24,177 nucleotides of DNA from Actinomycetota bacterium (GTDB lineage: Bacteria > Actinomycetota > Humimicrobiia > Humimicrobiales > Humimicrobiaceae): NCBI GenBank assembly GCA_023380915.1, contig JAMCSM010000039.1, positions 1 through 24,177 of the forward strand. Reading direction: 5' to 3'. The notes below the pieces were generated by a model. That model ran no database searches. It had not been told where the DNA came from and worked only from the letters and a program-made list of their open reading frames with translations. Made by a program: the position numbers and the translations under genes. This document shows positions 1 to 7,761 of the stretch, piece by piece. The stretch's first letter is position 1, and each line of letters starts with the position of its first letter.

Positions 1-275
1 GTGTCGATTCCATAAATCCATTTGAACCGCTTGCTACAATGGATATAAAAAGATTCAGGCAGCTTTATCCCGATACGGTTTGCGGTTCAATGATTGACTG
101 TCAGGATTTGCTTGCTTTTGGGACACCTCAGCAAATAAAAGAAGCAACAAAAAAAGCTATAGAAGATTCAGGAGGTGATAGAACACTGATTGGCTCAACC
201 TCTGAAATCCATCCCGAAATTAAGTTGGAAAATGCTCTTGCTATGTATGAAGTTGCAAGAAGCTATTCACTATGA
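1..275 (+). CDS. UroD-superfamily protein, 3' end only (cut by window edge)
   Basis: The frame is open from base 3, so this is the C-terminus of a gene that begins outside the window; the first internal ATG at 39 is not a real start. The 90 visible residues align without gaps to residues 282-371 of the full-length UroD-like protein at 6562-7677, with 48 of 90 identical by my count, including the stretches GSTSEIHP and ARSY. The family (uroporphyrinogen decarboxylase fold, PF01208) contains HemE but also many methyltransferases and unassigned proteins. This copy and its paralogue bracket a sugar ABC transporter, which argues against haem synthesis and for a role in catabolism of the imported compound. 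Identity to the superfamily is secure through the paralogue; the reaction is unknown. Confidence 0.85.
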   Translation, partial: VDSINPFEPLATMDIKRFRQLYPDTVCGSMIDCQDLLAFGTPQQIKEATKKAIEDSGGDRTLIGSTSEIHPEIKLENALAMYEVARSYSL

Positions 276-300
276 CAGAGAATTGTTTTTTTAATTTCTT

Positions 301-326
301 ATTACAATTTGACAAAAAATTGTAAT
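301..326. promoter_or_regulatory. Operator-like inverted repeat over the -35 of the transporter promoter
   Basis: There are perfect 10-base arms ATTACAATTT (301-310) and AAATTGTAAT (317-326) separated by six bases. The repeat is centred on the -35 hexamer at 309-314, a position where a bound protein would block RNA polymerase. No T-run follows, so it does not look like a terminator. The DeoR-family protein encoded at 4107-4886 is the obvious candidate ligand, but that link is inferred from proximity only. Confidence 0.55.
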
Positions 327-337
327 TGTTATATAAA
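309..337 (+). promoter_or_regulatory. Sigma70-type promoter for the ABC transporter operon
   Basis: TTGACA at 309-314 and TATAAA at 332-337 are separated by exactly 17 bases. The -35 is a perfect consensus match and the -10 differs at one base. Transcription would start near 344, giving a leader of about 280 bases before the lipoprotein gene at 622. In AT-rich DNA a -10-like hexamer is common, but a perfect -35 at ideal spacing is much less so. Confidence 0.65.
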
Positions 338-543
338 TATATCAATAACATTCAGAACTGTTCATATCCATAACTTTCTAATTATTTTTTTAATGAATTA
401 AATATAAAACATTAATTTAATATTTTGAAAATAATTTCTAAATGGTTTTCATCAAATAATTTAAATGTTTGGTTTTAATCTAAAAATACTACTTAAATTT
501 TACTTCTTATTAGATTTTTAAATATCTGATTTATTAGAGGCAG

Positions 544-552
544 GGAGGTGAT
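544..552 (+). promoter_or_regulatory. Orphan Shine-Dalgarno consensus in the leader (STAB-SD candidate)
   Basis: GGAGGTGAT is a nine-base uninterrupted complement of the 16S rRNA 3' end, a longer match than the actual site at 611-616. No ATG, GTG or TTG lies at working distance behind it, and the gene starts 70 bases later. In Bacillus thuringiensis cry3A a similar untranslated site (STAB-SD) binds 30S subunits and protects the downstream mRNA from 5' decay. The same role here is inference. Confidence 0.4.
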
Positions 553-621
553 TATTTAAATTAATTTTTAATCGTAAATTTTTTATTAAACTCTCCATAA
601 TATCTAAATTAGGAGGAAAGT

Positions 622-2031
622 ATGAAAAAATTTATACTGATTATCTTAATAATAGTATTTGCAGCTACGATGTCTTTTGTTGGAATAAGCTGTAAAACTA
701 CTACAGAAACAACAACAGCAGAAACTACAACCACTGCAGCTGAAACAACAAAAGCTGCAGAAGAAACCACAACCACAAAAGCAGGCGAGGTTGGAGAACC
801 AAGCCAACCTATAAAGATTGTTGTGTGGGACTGGCAAGCTGGTACAAAAGCCTATGATGATGCGCTAAATGAAATTAATGGAAAATATCATGAGCTTCAC
901 CCGAATGTTACTGTTGAAAGAACAGCTTACAACTTATCTGAATACTCAGAGCTTATAAAAACGGCAGTTCAAAGCAATACACTTCCTGATTTGTTCGGTC
1001 TTTATCAGGGGACGATGGAAAGAGAAGTTGAAAAAACAGGCATTCTGCATACTTTTGATGCAGATATAAATGCTGACCAGGAGTGGAAAGCTAATCTTGG
1101 CAAAACCATTGAATTAGGCGGCATTAAAAGCGCAGACAATAAAATAATTCAGATACCTTATGATATTTTCTATTTGTCAGGAATAGGCTATAAAAATGTG
1201 CTTGAGAATATGAAAAGTTCTGTAGATGAAGTAAAAAGTCTCAAGTCGTATAAAGAGCTTGGAGATCTCTGCCAGAAGTTTAAAGAGGCTGGCTATAAGA
1301 CATGGTATCTTGAAGCAGGTCTTGCCGGGGCATATCTTCTCAGGGAAAGATTCTATGTATGGTCATATTCAGTAGCCAAAGATGTCAATGTTATATATGA
1401 TGCAGAATTCGGGAAAAGATCCTGGACAGAAGAACCTTTTGTTAAGGCAGCTGAAGCTGTTAAAGAGACGGCAAGAATGATGAGAGAAGATGTTCAGGCG
1501 CTTGATGCCCAAACAGATACTTACGCACTTTTAAAAAACCAGGAGTGCTGGGGTGGATGGTATGAAGGCCCATGGTCGGTAGGTATACTTCTTGACAACA
1601 AGACTGATATTGACAATGCATTCTATTTCTTCTTGCCACCGGTTGCAGAAAATGCTCTTCCGAACTGCTGGGCTGCTGATGCAGGCCAGGTTCTTGCAAT
1701 GAGAGAAGACAACCCCAACAAGGATCAGGTAATTAAATATCTTAAATATCTTGCTACACCTGAAGTAAGTGCAATATTTATTAAAAACCTTATACATCCT
1801 GCAGGTAAATTCCCTGACAACTGGAAAGATATAGCGGGTTATCCCGTTTATATAGAAGGTGTCGAAATGTATCAGAATAGCAATGTGGCTCCATGGATTT
1901 GTTATACTCCGGAAGTCGAGACAGCATTACTTGATAACATTTCATTAATTTATAAGGGTGAACTTTCCCCAATGGATGGTTTGAAGAAAATTGATGAAGC
2001 GACAAAAGCATACTGGGCATCAAAGAAATAA
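622..2031 (+). CDS. Sugar-type ABC transporter substrate-binding lipoprotein
   Basis: Extracytoplasmic binding protein of the family 1 (MalE/UgpB-like) solute-binding class, 469 residues. Residues 1-23 form a signal peptide (KK, then a hydrophobic run) ending in G-I-S-C with Cys24 as the predicted lipidated residue. Residues 25-60 are a Thr/Glu/Ala-rich low-complexity linker that would hold the binding domain off the membrane. The mature domain begins near residue 63 with a strand reading IKIVVWDW. AGGAGG lies five bases before the ATG. The two permeases follow on the same strand after a 229-base gap containing a stable hairpin at 2087-2117, a common arrangement that keeps binding protein more abundant than permeases. 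The ligand cannot be read from sequence; oligosaccharides or polyols are typical for the family. Confidence 0.9.
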   Translation: MKKFILIILIIVFAATMSFVGISCKTTTETTTAETTTTAAETTKAAEETTTTKAGEVGEPSQPIKIVVWDWQAGTKAYDDALNEINGKYHELHPNVTVERTAYNLSEYSELIKTAVQSNTLPDLFGLYQGTMEREVEKTGILHTFDADINADQEWKANLGKTIELGGIKSADNKIIQIPYDIFYLSGIGYKNVLENMKSSVDEVKSLKSYKELGDLCQKFKEAGYKTWYLEAGLAGAYLLRERFYVWSYSVAKDVNVIYDAEFGKRSWTEEPFVKAAEAVKETARMMREDVQALDAQTDTYALLKNQECWGGWYEGPWSVGILLDNKTDIDNAFYFFLPPVAENALPNCWAADAGQVLAMREDNPNKDQVIKYLKYLATPEVSAIFIKNLIHPAGKFPDNWKDIAGYPVYIEGVEMYQNSNVAPWICYTPEVETALLDNISLIYKGELSPMDGLKKIDEATKAYWASKK

Positions 2032-2086
2032 TAAAAGAAATTTTGTATTACAGAAAACATATTTAGTTAAAGAATAAGATTGAAAA

Positions 2087-2117
2087 ACTGCGGAATGTTT
2101 AAAAAGCATTCCGCAGT
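2087..2117 (+). repeat. Intercistronic stem-loop between binding protein and permease genes
   Basis: Perfect 11-base arms ACTGCGGAATG (2087-2097) and CATTCCGCAGT (2107-2117) enclose a nine-base loop. It is GC-rich for this region and is not followed by a T-run, so full intrinsic termination is unlikely. Its place after the binding-protein gene fits a 3' stabiliser or partial terminator that gives differential expression within the operon, as for the malE-malF intercistronic repeats of enterics. Confidence 0.7.
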
Positions 2118-2260
2118 AAATTAAAGGCAGTAATATAGAAAAATATCTTTTATCTAAGATTAAGCTATTTTAAAGTGTTATTTTTTACCTTATTTTATGT
2201 TAATTTATTCTTATCTGGCTAATAAATAGATTAATACTTCAGATTACAAGATTAAAGATT

Positions 2261-3163
2261 ATGGATACATACTTAAGAAGAAAAAAATTAGGTAGAAATT
2301 TAGAGCCCTATGCATGGCTGTCGCCTTCAATGGTACTTTTTATAATTTTTTTGCTATATCCAATAATATTTTCAATAATACTAAGTTTTTTCGAATGGAG
2401 AGGTTACAGTACAAATATTTTCGGCAATTTTATTGGTTTCCAAAATTATGTAAGACTTGCAAAGGATTCTATTTACCGGATAGCTTTTAGAAATACTGTA
2501 ATACTTGTATTAATAGTAGTTTTTATTCAAAATGGGATTGCTTTATTTCTTTCAATAATTTTATACTTTGGTAAGTTTAAATACAGCAATATAATTAGGG
2601 CACTTATATTTTTCCCAAGTGTAATTTCTGCAATAGTTATTGGTCTGGTTTTTAGAAAATTTTTAGAATTAAATGGACCAATAAATGCATTATTAAACTC
2701 GTGGGGTTTAAATTCAATACCATGGCTTGCAACAACGTCTCTTACAATATGGATAGTTTCACTTGTGGCCACATGGCAGGGGTTTGGCTATAACATGGTC
2801 ATTTTTTATGCGGGACTTCAAAATGTTGATAACAGCTTATTGGAAGCTGCATATATTGATGGTGCAACTCTGACAAAAGTAATTTTCAAAATAGTAATAC
2901 CAATGTTAAAGCCTGTTATTTTTCTTTCCATGATATTGAACTTTATTGGTGGATTCAGGGTTTACGATATTATCTGGGCAACTACAAGAGGCGGACCTGT
3001 CCATTCATCTGAGGTTTTAACAACTTACATGTATTATCAATCATTCCAGTCAAATGGTCCAAGTAACATGGGATATGCTTCGACAATTTCTGTTACATTG
3101 GCATTAATAGTCATTATCTTTGCGGCAATAAGAATTAAATTTTTCACTAACAAAGAAACTTAA
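2261..3163 (+). CDS. ABC transporter permease, MalF/UgpA type
   Basis: Integral membrane subunit of a sugar importer, 300 residues, with about six hydrophobic segments (first near 22-44). The cytoplasmic EAA loop, which docks the ATPase, is visible at residues 195-218 as EAAYIDGA followed by IVIPMLKP, with the invariant Gly at 201. No strong ribosome binding site precedes the ATG; it was chosen because the protein starts as the family usually does, with a basic N-terminus just before helix 1. It pairs with the second permease 75 bases downstream to form a heterodimeric channel. No ATPase gene occurs in the cluster, so a shared MsmX/MsmK-like ATPase encoded elsewhere is implied. Confidence 0.92.
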   Translation: MDTYLRRKKLGRNLEPYAWLSPSMVLFIIFLLYPIIFSIILSFFEWRGYSTNIFGNFIGFQNYVRLAKDSIYRIAFRNTVILVLIVVFIQNGIALFLSIILYFGKFKYSNIIRALIFFPSVISAIVIGLVFRKFLELNGPINALLNSWGLNSIPWLATTSLTIWIVSLVATWQGFGYNMVIFYAGLQNVDNSLLEAAYIDGATLTKVIFKIVIPMLKPVIFLSMILNFIGGFRVYDIIWATTRGGPVHSSEVLTTYMYYQSFQSNGPSNMGYASTISVTLALIVIIFAAIRIKFFTNKET

Positions 3164-3238
3164 ATTTAAATATTATTATAAAAACATCATATTAAACAAA
3201 TTATAGTTATTAATTTTAAGATAAATAAATAAAATCTT

Positions 3239-4102
3239 ATGCAAAAATTAACAATTAATCAGAGAGTTTTTACCAGAATTTTTGTTGCTGTTATATTGGC
3301 AATAGTCATCATTCCTCTTTTATGGGTTTTTTTTCTGGCTTTTAAAAGACCGGATGAAATATATCTTTCTACATTATTTATTTTTCCAAAAAATTTTCAT
3401 TTTACTTTAGATAATTTTTCTCAAGCAGTTGGTTTTGTACAGAAAGCATTAAAAATATCATATCTAAGAATGTATATTAACAGTATAATAGTGACTTCAG
3501 GTGGACTTGTAGTATCGATGTTCGCCGCATCTTTTGCAGCTTTTGCAATGGTTCATTATAAATTCAGATCGAAAGAGATTTATTATACTTTTATACTGCT
3601 AAGCTATATGATACCAGTTCAGGTTTTATTAATTCCTCTTTATATAGTTTTACAAAAGTTAGCTTTGTTGAATACTTACGCTGCATTGATTTTCCCATAT
3701 GCTACGATGACTATTCCGATTGCAACTCTTATTTTAAGAAATTTCTTTTCCCAGGTACCATATGAATTTACAGAAGCTGCTGTCATAGATGGGGCAAGCA
3801 GTTTTCAGATTTTTAAAAATATTTATCTTCCTCTTGCAAGACCGGCTATTGCTACATGTATAATATTTTTATTCCTGGAAATGTGGAATGAATTCCTGTT
3901 TGCATTTATTTTTATAAGAGTTGATAATTTACAGACACTGCCTCTTGCAATGTCAAGACTAGGCTTTGGTGCAAGAGCAATGATACCATGGGGAATTTAT
4001 GGCGCTTCAATATTGATTGCAGTAGTTCCTGTATTTATAATTTTTATGATATTCCAAAAATGGTTTATAAGTGGCTTAGCAGCAGGAGGAATAAAAGGTT
4101 AA
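3239..4102 (+). CDS. ABC transporter permease, MalG/UgpE type
   Basis: Second membrane subunit of the importer, 287 residues. A hydrophobic helix at about 12-34 is followed by the family's typical FKRPDE turn. The EAA loop is at residues 179-202 (EAAVIDGA, then IYLPLARP) with Gly185. The C-terminus ends in a short Gly-rich tail as in MalG relatives. The start has no clear Shine-Dalgarno sequence, so translation may depend on the upstream gene or on the AT-rich leader. The stop codon lies four bases before the DeoR-family regulator, whose ribosome binding site is inside the end of this gene, showing tight co-transcription. Confidence 0.92.
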   Translation: MQKLTINQRVFTRIFVAVILAIVIIPLLWVFFLAFKRPDEIYLSTLFIFPKNFHFTLDNFSQAVGFVQKALKISYLRMYINSIIVTSGGLVVSMFAASFAAFAMVHYKFRSKEIYYTFILLSYMIPVQVLLIPLYIVLQKLALLNTYAALIFPYATMTIPIATLILRNFFSQVPYEFTEAAVIDGASSFQIFKNIYLPLARPAIATCIIFLFLEMWNEFLFAFIFIRVDNLQTLPLAMSRLGFGARAMIPWGIYGASILIAVVPVFIIFMIFQKWFISGLAAGGIKG

Positions 4103-4106
4103 TAAT

Positions 4107-4886
4107 ATGGATGTACCTGATAAAAGACGAATTGAGATAAAAAAACTTCTTCTGAAAAATAATTCTGTTTCTGTTTCAAACCTTGCAAAAATTTTTAATG
4201 TTTCAGAGCTTACTATCAGGAGAGACCTTAAAAGGCTTAAGGATGAAGGTTTTCTTGAAAGAGTCCATGGAGGAGCTATATCAAATAAAATCAAAGCAGA
4301 ATTTTCTCCTGTATTTTTGGAGGATTTGAAACAGTTCAAAGAAGAAAAGCAAAATATAGCAAAAGAAGCTGCAAAGAGAATTTCAAATGGGAATGCAATA
4401 ATTTTGGAATCAGGAACAAGCTGCCTTGAACTTGTATATCATCTGGAAAATGTAAGAGATATTTTTGTATATACAGCTTCTGTTCCAATAGCATACGAAC
4501 TCTGGAAAATTGCTTTAAACAGACAGGATATCGAAGTTAACATTTGCGGCGGTCAGGTTGAAATCAAATCAAATACATTGATTGGAAGCAATGCAGTTAA
4601 TTTTTTCAAGGATATTCATGTTGATATTGCTTTTATTGGAGCTATTGCCGTTTCTTTAAAATCAGGCATTACAACAAACAGCATACTTGATGCAGAGGTC
4701 ACAAGAGCAATTGCAGCTAACTCCGGGAAGATAATTCTTCTTTCTGATAGTTCAAAATTTGGGAAAAATAGCCATATTTCCATAATTGGTCTGAAATCGA
4801 TAAATGAAATTATTACCGATAAGGGTATTAGCAGTGAAATTGCAGAGGGAATAAGAAAGCTTGGTGTTAAGCTGACAATTGTTTAA
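4107..4886 (+). CDS. DeoR-family transcriptional regulator
   Basis: Cytoplasmic DNA-binding regulator, 259 residues, the usual DeoR length. The N-terminal winged helix-turn-helix spans about residues 6-57, with the diagnostic sequence VSELTIRRDLKRL and the RVHGGA wing. The C-terminal sensor domain has GNAIILESGTS near residue 95, a GITT motif and an SDSSKFG motif, the sugar-phosphate-binding pattern of the family. AGGAGG at the end of the preceding permease gene serves as ribosome binding site. Being last in the transporter transcript, it probably represses its own operon and perhaps the aminotransferase promoter at 5052. Most characterised relatives are repressors released by a phosphorylated sugar intermediate; the effector here is unknown. 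Confidence 0.92.
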   Translation: MDVPDKRRIEIKKLLLKNNSVSVSNLAKIFNVSELTIRRDLKRLKDEGFLERVHGGAISNKIKAEFSPVFLEDLKQFKEEKQNIAKEAAKRISNGNAIILESGTSCLELVYHLENVRDIFVYTASVPIAYELWKIALNRQDIEVNICGGQVEIKSNTLIGSNAVNFFKDIHVDIAFIGAIAVSLKSGITTNSILDAEVTRAIAANSGKIILLSDSSKFGKNSHISIIGLKSINEIITDKGISSEIAEGIRKLGVKLTIV

Positions 4887-5051
4887 TTTGATCCTTAATA
4901 ATTAAGCAGTAATTTAAGTAGCAATTCTTTATCTCAATTCTTATAAAATAAGTTCTTAAATATCTGGAATAAATATTTATTTTAACTTTCATTTTTTTAA
5001 AAATAAACTCAGATTTATGTCAATCTTTTAGAAAGGCATGTTTTCAATTAT

Positions 5052-5079
5052 TTGACAAAAGAAATATTTACAATATAAT
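5052..5079 (+). promoter_or_regulatory. Sigma70-type promoter for the aminotransferase gene
   Basis: TTGACA at 5052-5057 and TATAAT at 5074-5079 are both perfect consensus hexamers, with a 16-base spacer. The ten bases TTTGACAAAA around the -35 are identical to those around the -35 of the transporter promoter at 309. A small dyad, ATATT-3-AATAT, spans the end of the spacer (5064-5076). Start of transcription is expected near 5086, about 55 bases before the coding start. Confidence 0.7.
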
Positions 5080-5141
5080 ACATAATAGAACAAAACCGTA
5101 CATATCATTTTAATAATTTTATTAGGGAAAGGTGTATTAAA

Positions 5142-6494
5142 TTGGATCCCATAATTAAACAAATCCTTGAATTTAAGAAAGATGATATTAACAAAGTTGA
5201 AAAGTATCTTATGATTGGGGGCGGAACCCCTGGAGTTAATCTGATTAAGGGAAAAGGGATATGGGTTGAAGATATCGAAGGTAAAAAATATATTGATTGC
5301 ACCAGCCAATCATATTCACTTTCGCTTGGTTTCTCTCATCCTGAAATAGTTAAAATAGTCCAGGAGCAGGTCCAATATTCATATCATTTTCATACAGGAT
5401 TCTTTACAATTCCAAGATATATCCTTGCAGAAAAAATAGCAGAAGTTTTTCCAGAAAAAATGAACAGAGTCTTATTTACCATAGGCGGTAGCATGGCAAA
5501 CGAAGCAGCATTAAAGATTGCAATGCTTAATAATCCAAAAGCCCATAATTTTATTGCGCTTTATGGAGCATATCATGGGACTTCTTTTTTAATGACAGGC
5601 GCAACACACATGGCAACTTATGCTTATGAAAAGTGGCTTGGCCCTGCAGACATGGCTCATCACTCATATAACTTTATGAGGGTTCCACCTCCATATTATT
5701 ACAGACCTTATTTTGAAGTCTGCAATCTTGATGACACTGATGAAGTTGATAGAAGAGCTCTTGAAGAGCTTGAAAAACAGATAAAATACGGCTCAACTGG
5801 TCCAGTTTGTGCAATGATTATGGAACCTCTTCAAGGTTCTGGCGGGCAGCTGATTTTCTCTAAAAAATATCTTCAGGGTGTTAAGGATATTTGTAAAAAA
5901 TATGGAATTATCCTGATCTGGGATTGTATTCAGACTGCTTTTGGAAGAATGGGGACATGGTCTGCTGCAGAATATTATGGTGTAACTCCGGATATTATGA
6001 CTGTAAGTAAATGTATTGCAGCTGGTTTTCCTTTAAGTGCGGTCGTAGTTTCAGAAGACATTGAAGGTATGAAAATGAACGGAATTGACCTCCATACTTA
6101 TGGCAATAATCAACTTTCCCAGGTTGTTGCATTAAAGCAAATGGAAATTATAACAAGAGATAAAATACTTGAAAGCGTAACTAAAATTGGCAACCATTTA
6201 AGAGAAGAGCTGTTAAAAATCCAGAAGGAATACCCGCAAATGGGAGATGTCAGAGCTATCGGCTTTCATATAGGTATTGAACTCGTAAAGGATTCAAAAA
6301 CAAAAGAACCTGATTTTGAAGGTTGTGATGCAATGAGAAAAGCCGGATTGAAAAATGGCATAATTTTTGGTGATGGAGGAGTAAATAATGGCAAGAATGT
6401 CTTAAAAATCAAACCTCCTCTTATTACAACTATGCAGGAATCAGACATGATTCTGGAAAAATATTATAAAACATTAAAAGAAGTTTATTCTTAA
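5142..6494 (+). CDS. Class III (omega-type) aminotransferase, unusual active-site loop
   Basis: PLP-dependent transaminase of the 4-aminobutyrate/ornithine/taurine family, 450 residues, usual length. Visible features are a phosphate-binding GSMANE (116-121), YHG at 144-146, MEPLQGSGG (227-235), Asp261 for the pyridine nitrogen and Lys290 (VSK) for the Schiff base. Two family positions differ: the usual D-E-V-Q is D-C-I-Q (Cys262), and the residue after the PLP lysine is Cys291 instead of Gly. The start is TTG, with GGGAAAGG about eight bases upstream; no in-frame ATG or GTG fits. Its promoter at 5052 is strong and separate from the transporter's. The amino acceptor and donor cannot be named; the setting suggests an amino compound brought in by the neighbouring importer. 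Confidence 0.88.
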   Translation: MDPIIKQILEFKKDDINKVEKYLMIGGGTPGVNLIKGKGIWVEDIEGKKYIDCTSQSYSLSLGFSHPEIVKIVQEQVQYSYHFHTGFFTIPRYILAEKIAEVFPEKMNRVLFTIGGSMANEAALKIAMLNNPKAHNFIALYGAYHGTSFLMTGATHMATYAYEKWLGPADMAHHSYNFMRVPPPYYYRPYFEVCNLDDTDEVDRRALEELEKQIKYGSTGPVCAMIMEPLQGSGGQLIFSKKYLQGVKDICKKYGIILIWDCIQTAFGRMGTWSAAEYYGVTPDIMTVSKCIAAGFPLSAVVVSEDIEGMKMNGIDLHTYGNNQLSQVVALKQMEIITRDKILESVTKIGNHLREELLKIQKEYPQMGDVRAIGFHIGIELVKDSKTKEPDFEGCDAMRKAGLKNGIIFGDGGVNNGKNVLKIKPPLITTMQESDMILEKYYKTLKEVYS

Positions 6495-6561
6495 AAATGG
6501 GAAAGTATTTTAAGGGAATTTATGACATTTAATTCAACTTATTTTCTGGAGGGAATTTAAC

Positions 6562-7677
6562 ATGGAAAAATTAACTTCAAGGGAAAGGCTCATAAGGACT
6601 TTTGAGGAAAAAGAGATAGACAGAATTCCAACTTATGATATTTTGCACAACATTGAATTGATCGAATATGCAACCAGGCAGAAAATTACTCCAAAAAATG
6701 CTGAAGATTTGCTGTGCAGAACAGCTAATAAATATCTTGATTTAATGAGACATTTTGCAGTGCCAGATTATGAGGGTGAAAAAATAGTTAGGGAAGATGA
6801 TGGTTTTATATATAGGTATGAATGGTGGACCGGACATATCGTTGATAAACCTGTCTATAAGACTGTTGAAGATGCTGCAAGAAAGATTGAGGAAGATACT
6901 GAAAGAATAATAAAAGCTGCAAAAGAAAAAAAGTTATGCTCGGCTGCAAATAATCATGTAAATTTATTTTATGAGAAATTTGAATATTTTGAAGAAATTA
7001 AAGAGGAATATAAAAGAATAAATGAAAAACTGGACGGTACAGTTATGCTTGGTCCTGAAATGTGCATGCCTGTTTCAATTGCATTATACAGGCATGGAAT
7101 TGACTGGTGGAGCTATGTTTACCATGATTATCCTGAAATTGCTATGAGATATATAGATGCATCTTATGATTATGAGATGGCTTTTATTGATGCTTATATT
7201 GACCTTGATATAATGCCCTTTGTATGTTCTGCAGGTTCAATTGGGATGGATGACAGGCTGCTTTTTCCAGTTGAATTTTTTAAAGATGTTGTTATCCCAA
7301 GGGAGAAAAGATTATTCGAAAAATTTAAAAAACATGGCAAATACATAATTGCTTTTCTTGATGGATATAAATTGCCGATTATTAAAGATTTTCTGAATAT
7401 AGGAGTAGATGCTATAGACCCATTTGAACCATATTGTAAAATGGAAGTTAAGAAATTTAGAGAAACTTATCCTGAAGTTGTTATATGCCAGCCTTTAGAC
7501 TGCACACAATTGCTTCCATTTGGAACAGAAGAGGAGGTAAAGAAGGCTGTTATTGAAGCTATAGAAGATGCCGGTAAAAGAAAAATTTTGATAGGCTCAA
7601 CTTCAGAGATACACCCAAATACAAATGTAAAGAATACTGTTGCCATGTATGAAACTGCCAGAAGTTATAAATTATAA
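6562..7677 (+). CDS. UroD-superfamily protein (not HemE)
   Basis: Full-length (371 residues) member of the uroporphyrinogen decarboxylase fold family, starting with the usual LTSRERLIRTFEEKEIDRIP. The barrel core is seen in FLDGYK (265-270), GVDAIDPFEP (281-290) and IGSTSEIHP (344-352). It lacks the His-x-Cys zinc motif of MtaA/MtbA-type corrinoid methyltransferases at the FLDG position, and no corrinoid protein gene is nearby, so methyl transfer is not supported. HemE is also unlikely given the divergence and context. GGAGGG sits eight bases before the ATG. It lies 67 bases after the aminotransferase and is paralogous to the truncated gene at the left edge. Related proteins often accompany sugar importers without a known reaction. 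Confidence 0.85.
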   Translation: MEKLTSRERLIRTFEEKEIDRIPTYDILHNIELIEYATRQKITPKNAEDLLCRTANKYLDLMRHFAVPDYEGEKIVREDDGFIYRYEWWTGHIVDKPVYKTVEDAARKIEEDTERIIKAAKEKKLCSAANNHVNLFYEKFEYFEEIKEEYKRINEKLDGTVMLGPEMCMPVSIALYRHGIDWWSYVYHDYPEIAMRYIDASYDYEMAFIDAYIDLDIMPFVCSAGSIGMDDRLLFPVEFFKDVVIPREKRLFEKFKKHGKYIIAFLDGYKLPIIKDFLNIGVDAIDPFEPYCKMEVKKFRETYPEVVICQPLDCTQLLPFGTEEEVKKAVIEAIEDAGKRKILIGSTSEIHPNTNVKNTVAMYETARSYKL

Positions 7678-7761
7678 TGTTTTTTTATTATCAAATATTT
7701 ACTATTAATATTTTATTTTTTGTATTTTTTATAAATCTTTATTTTTTAAAGGAAGGTTTAA

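Larger units (their letters stand above)
276..621. other. Intergenic region with promoter and long leader of the transporter operon
   Basis: This stretch of about 346 bases carries no gene. It holds the promoter and dyad (301-337), a very AT-rich leader, an orphan Shine-Dalgarno consensus at 544-552 with no start codon at working distance, and the true ribosome binding site AGGAGG at 611-616 for the gene at 622. I see no hairpin with a T-run that would terminate the upstream UroD-like gene. Confidence 0.6.

Noticed and set aside
39..275. Complete 78-residue gene starting at ATG 39
   Set aside because: The frame is open to the left window edge and the residues before the ATG align with the paralogue, so this is the end of a longer gene.
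6562..7677. Calling the UroD-like gene hemE
   Set aside because: It has no haem-gene neighbours, a paralogue beside a sugar importer, and diverged core motifs.
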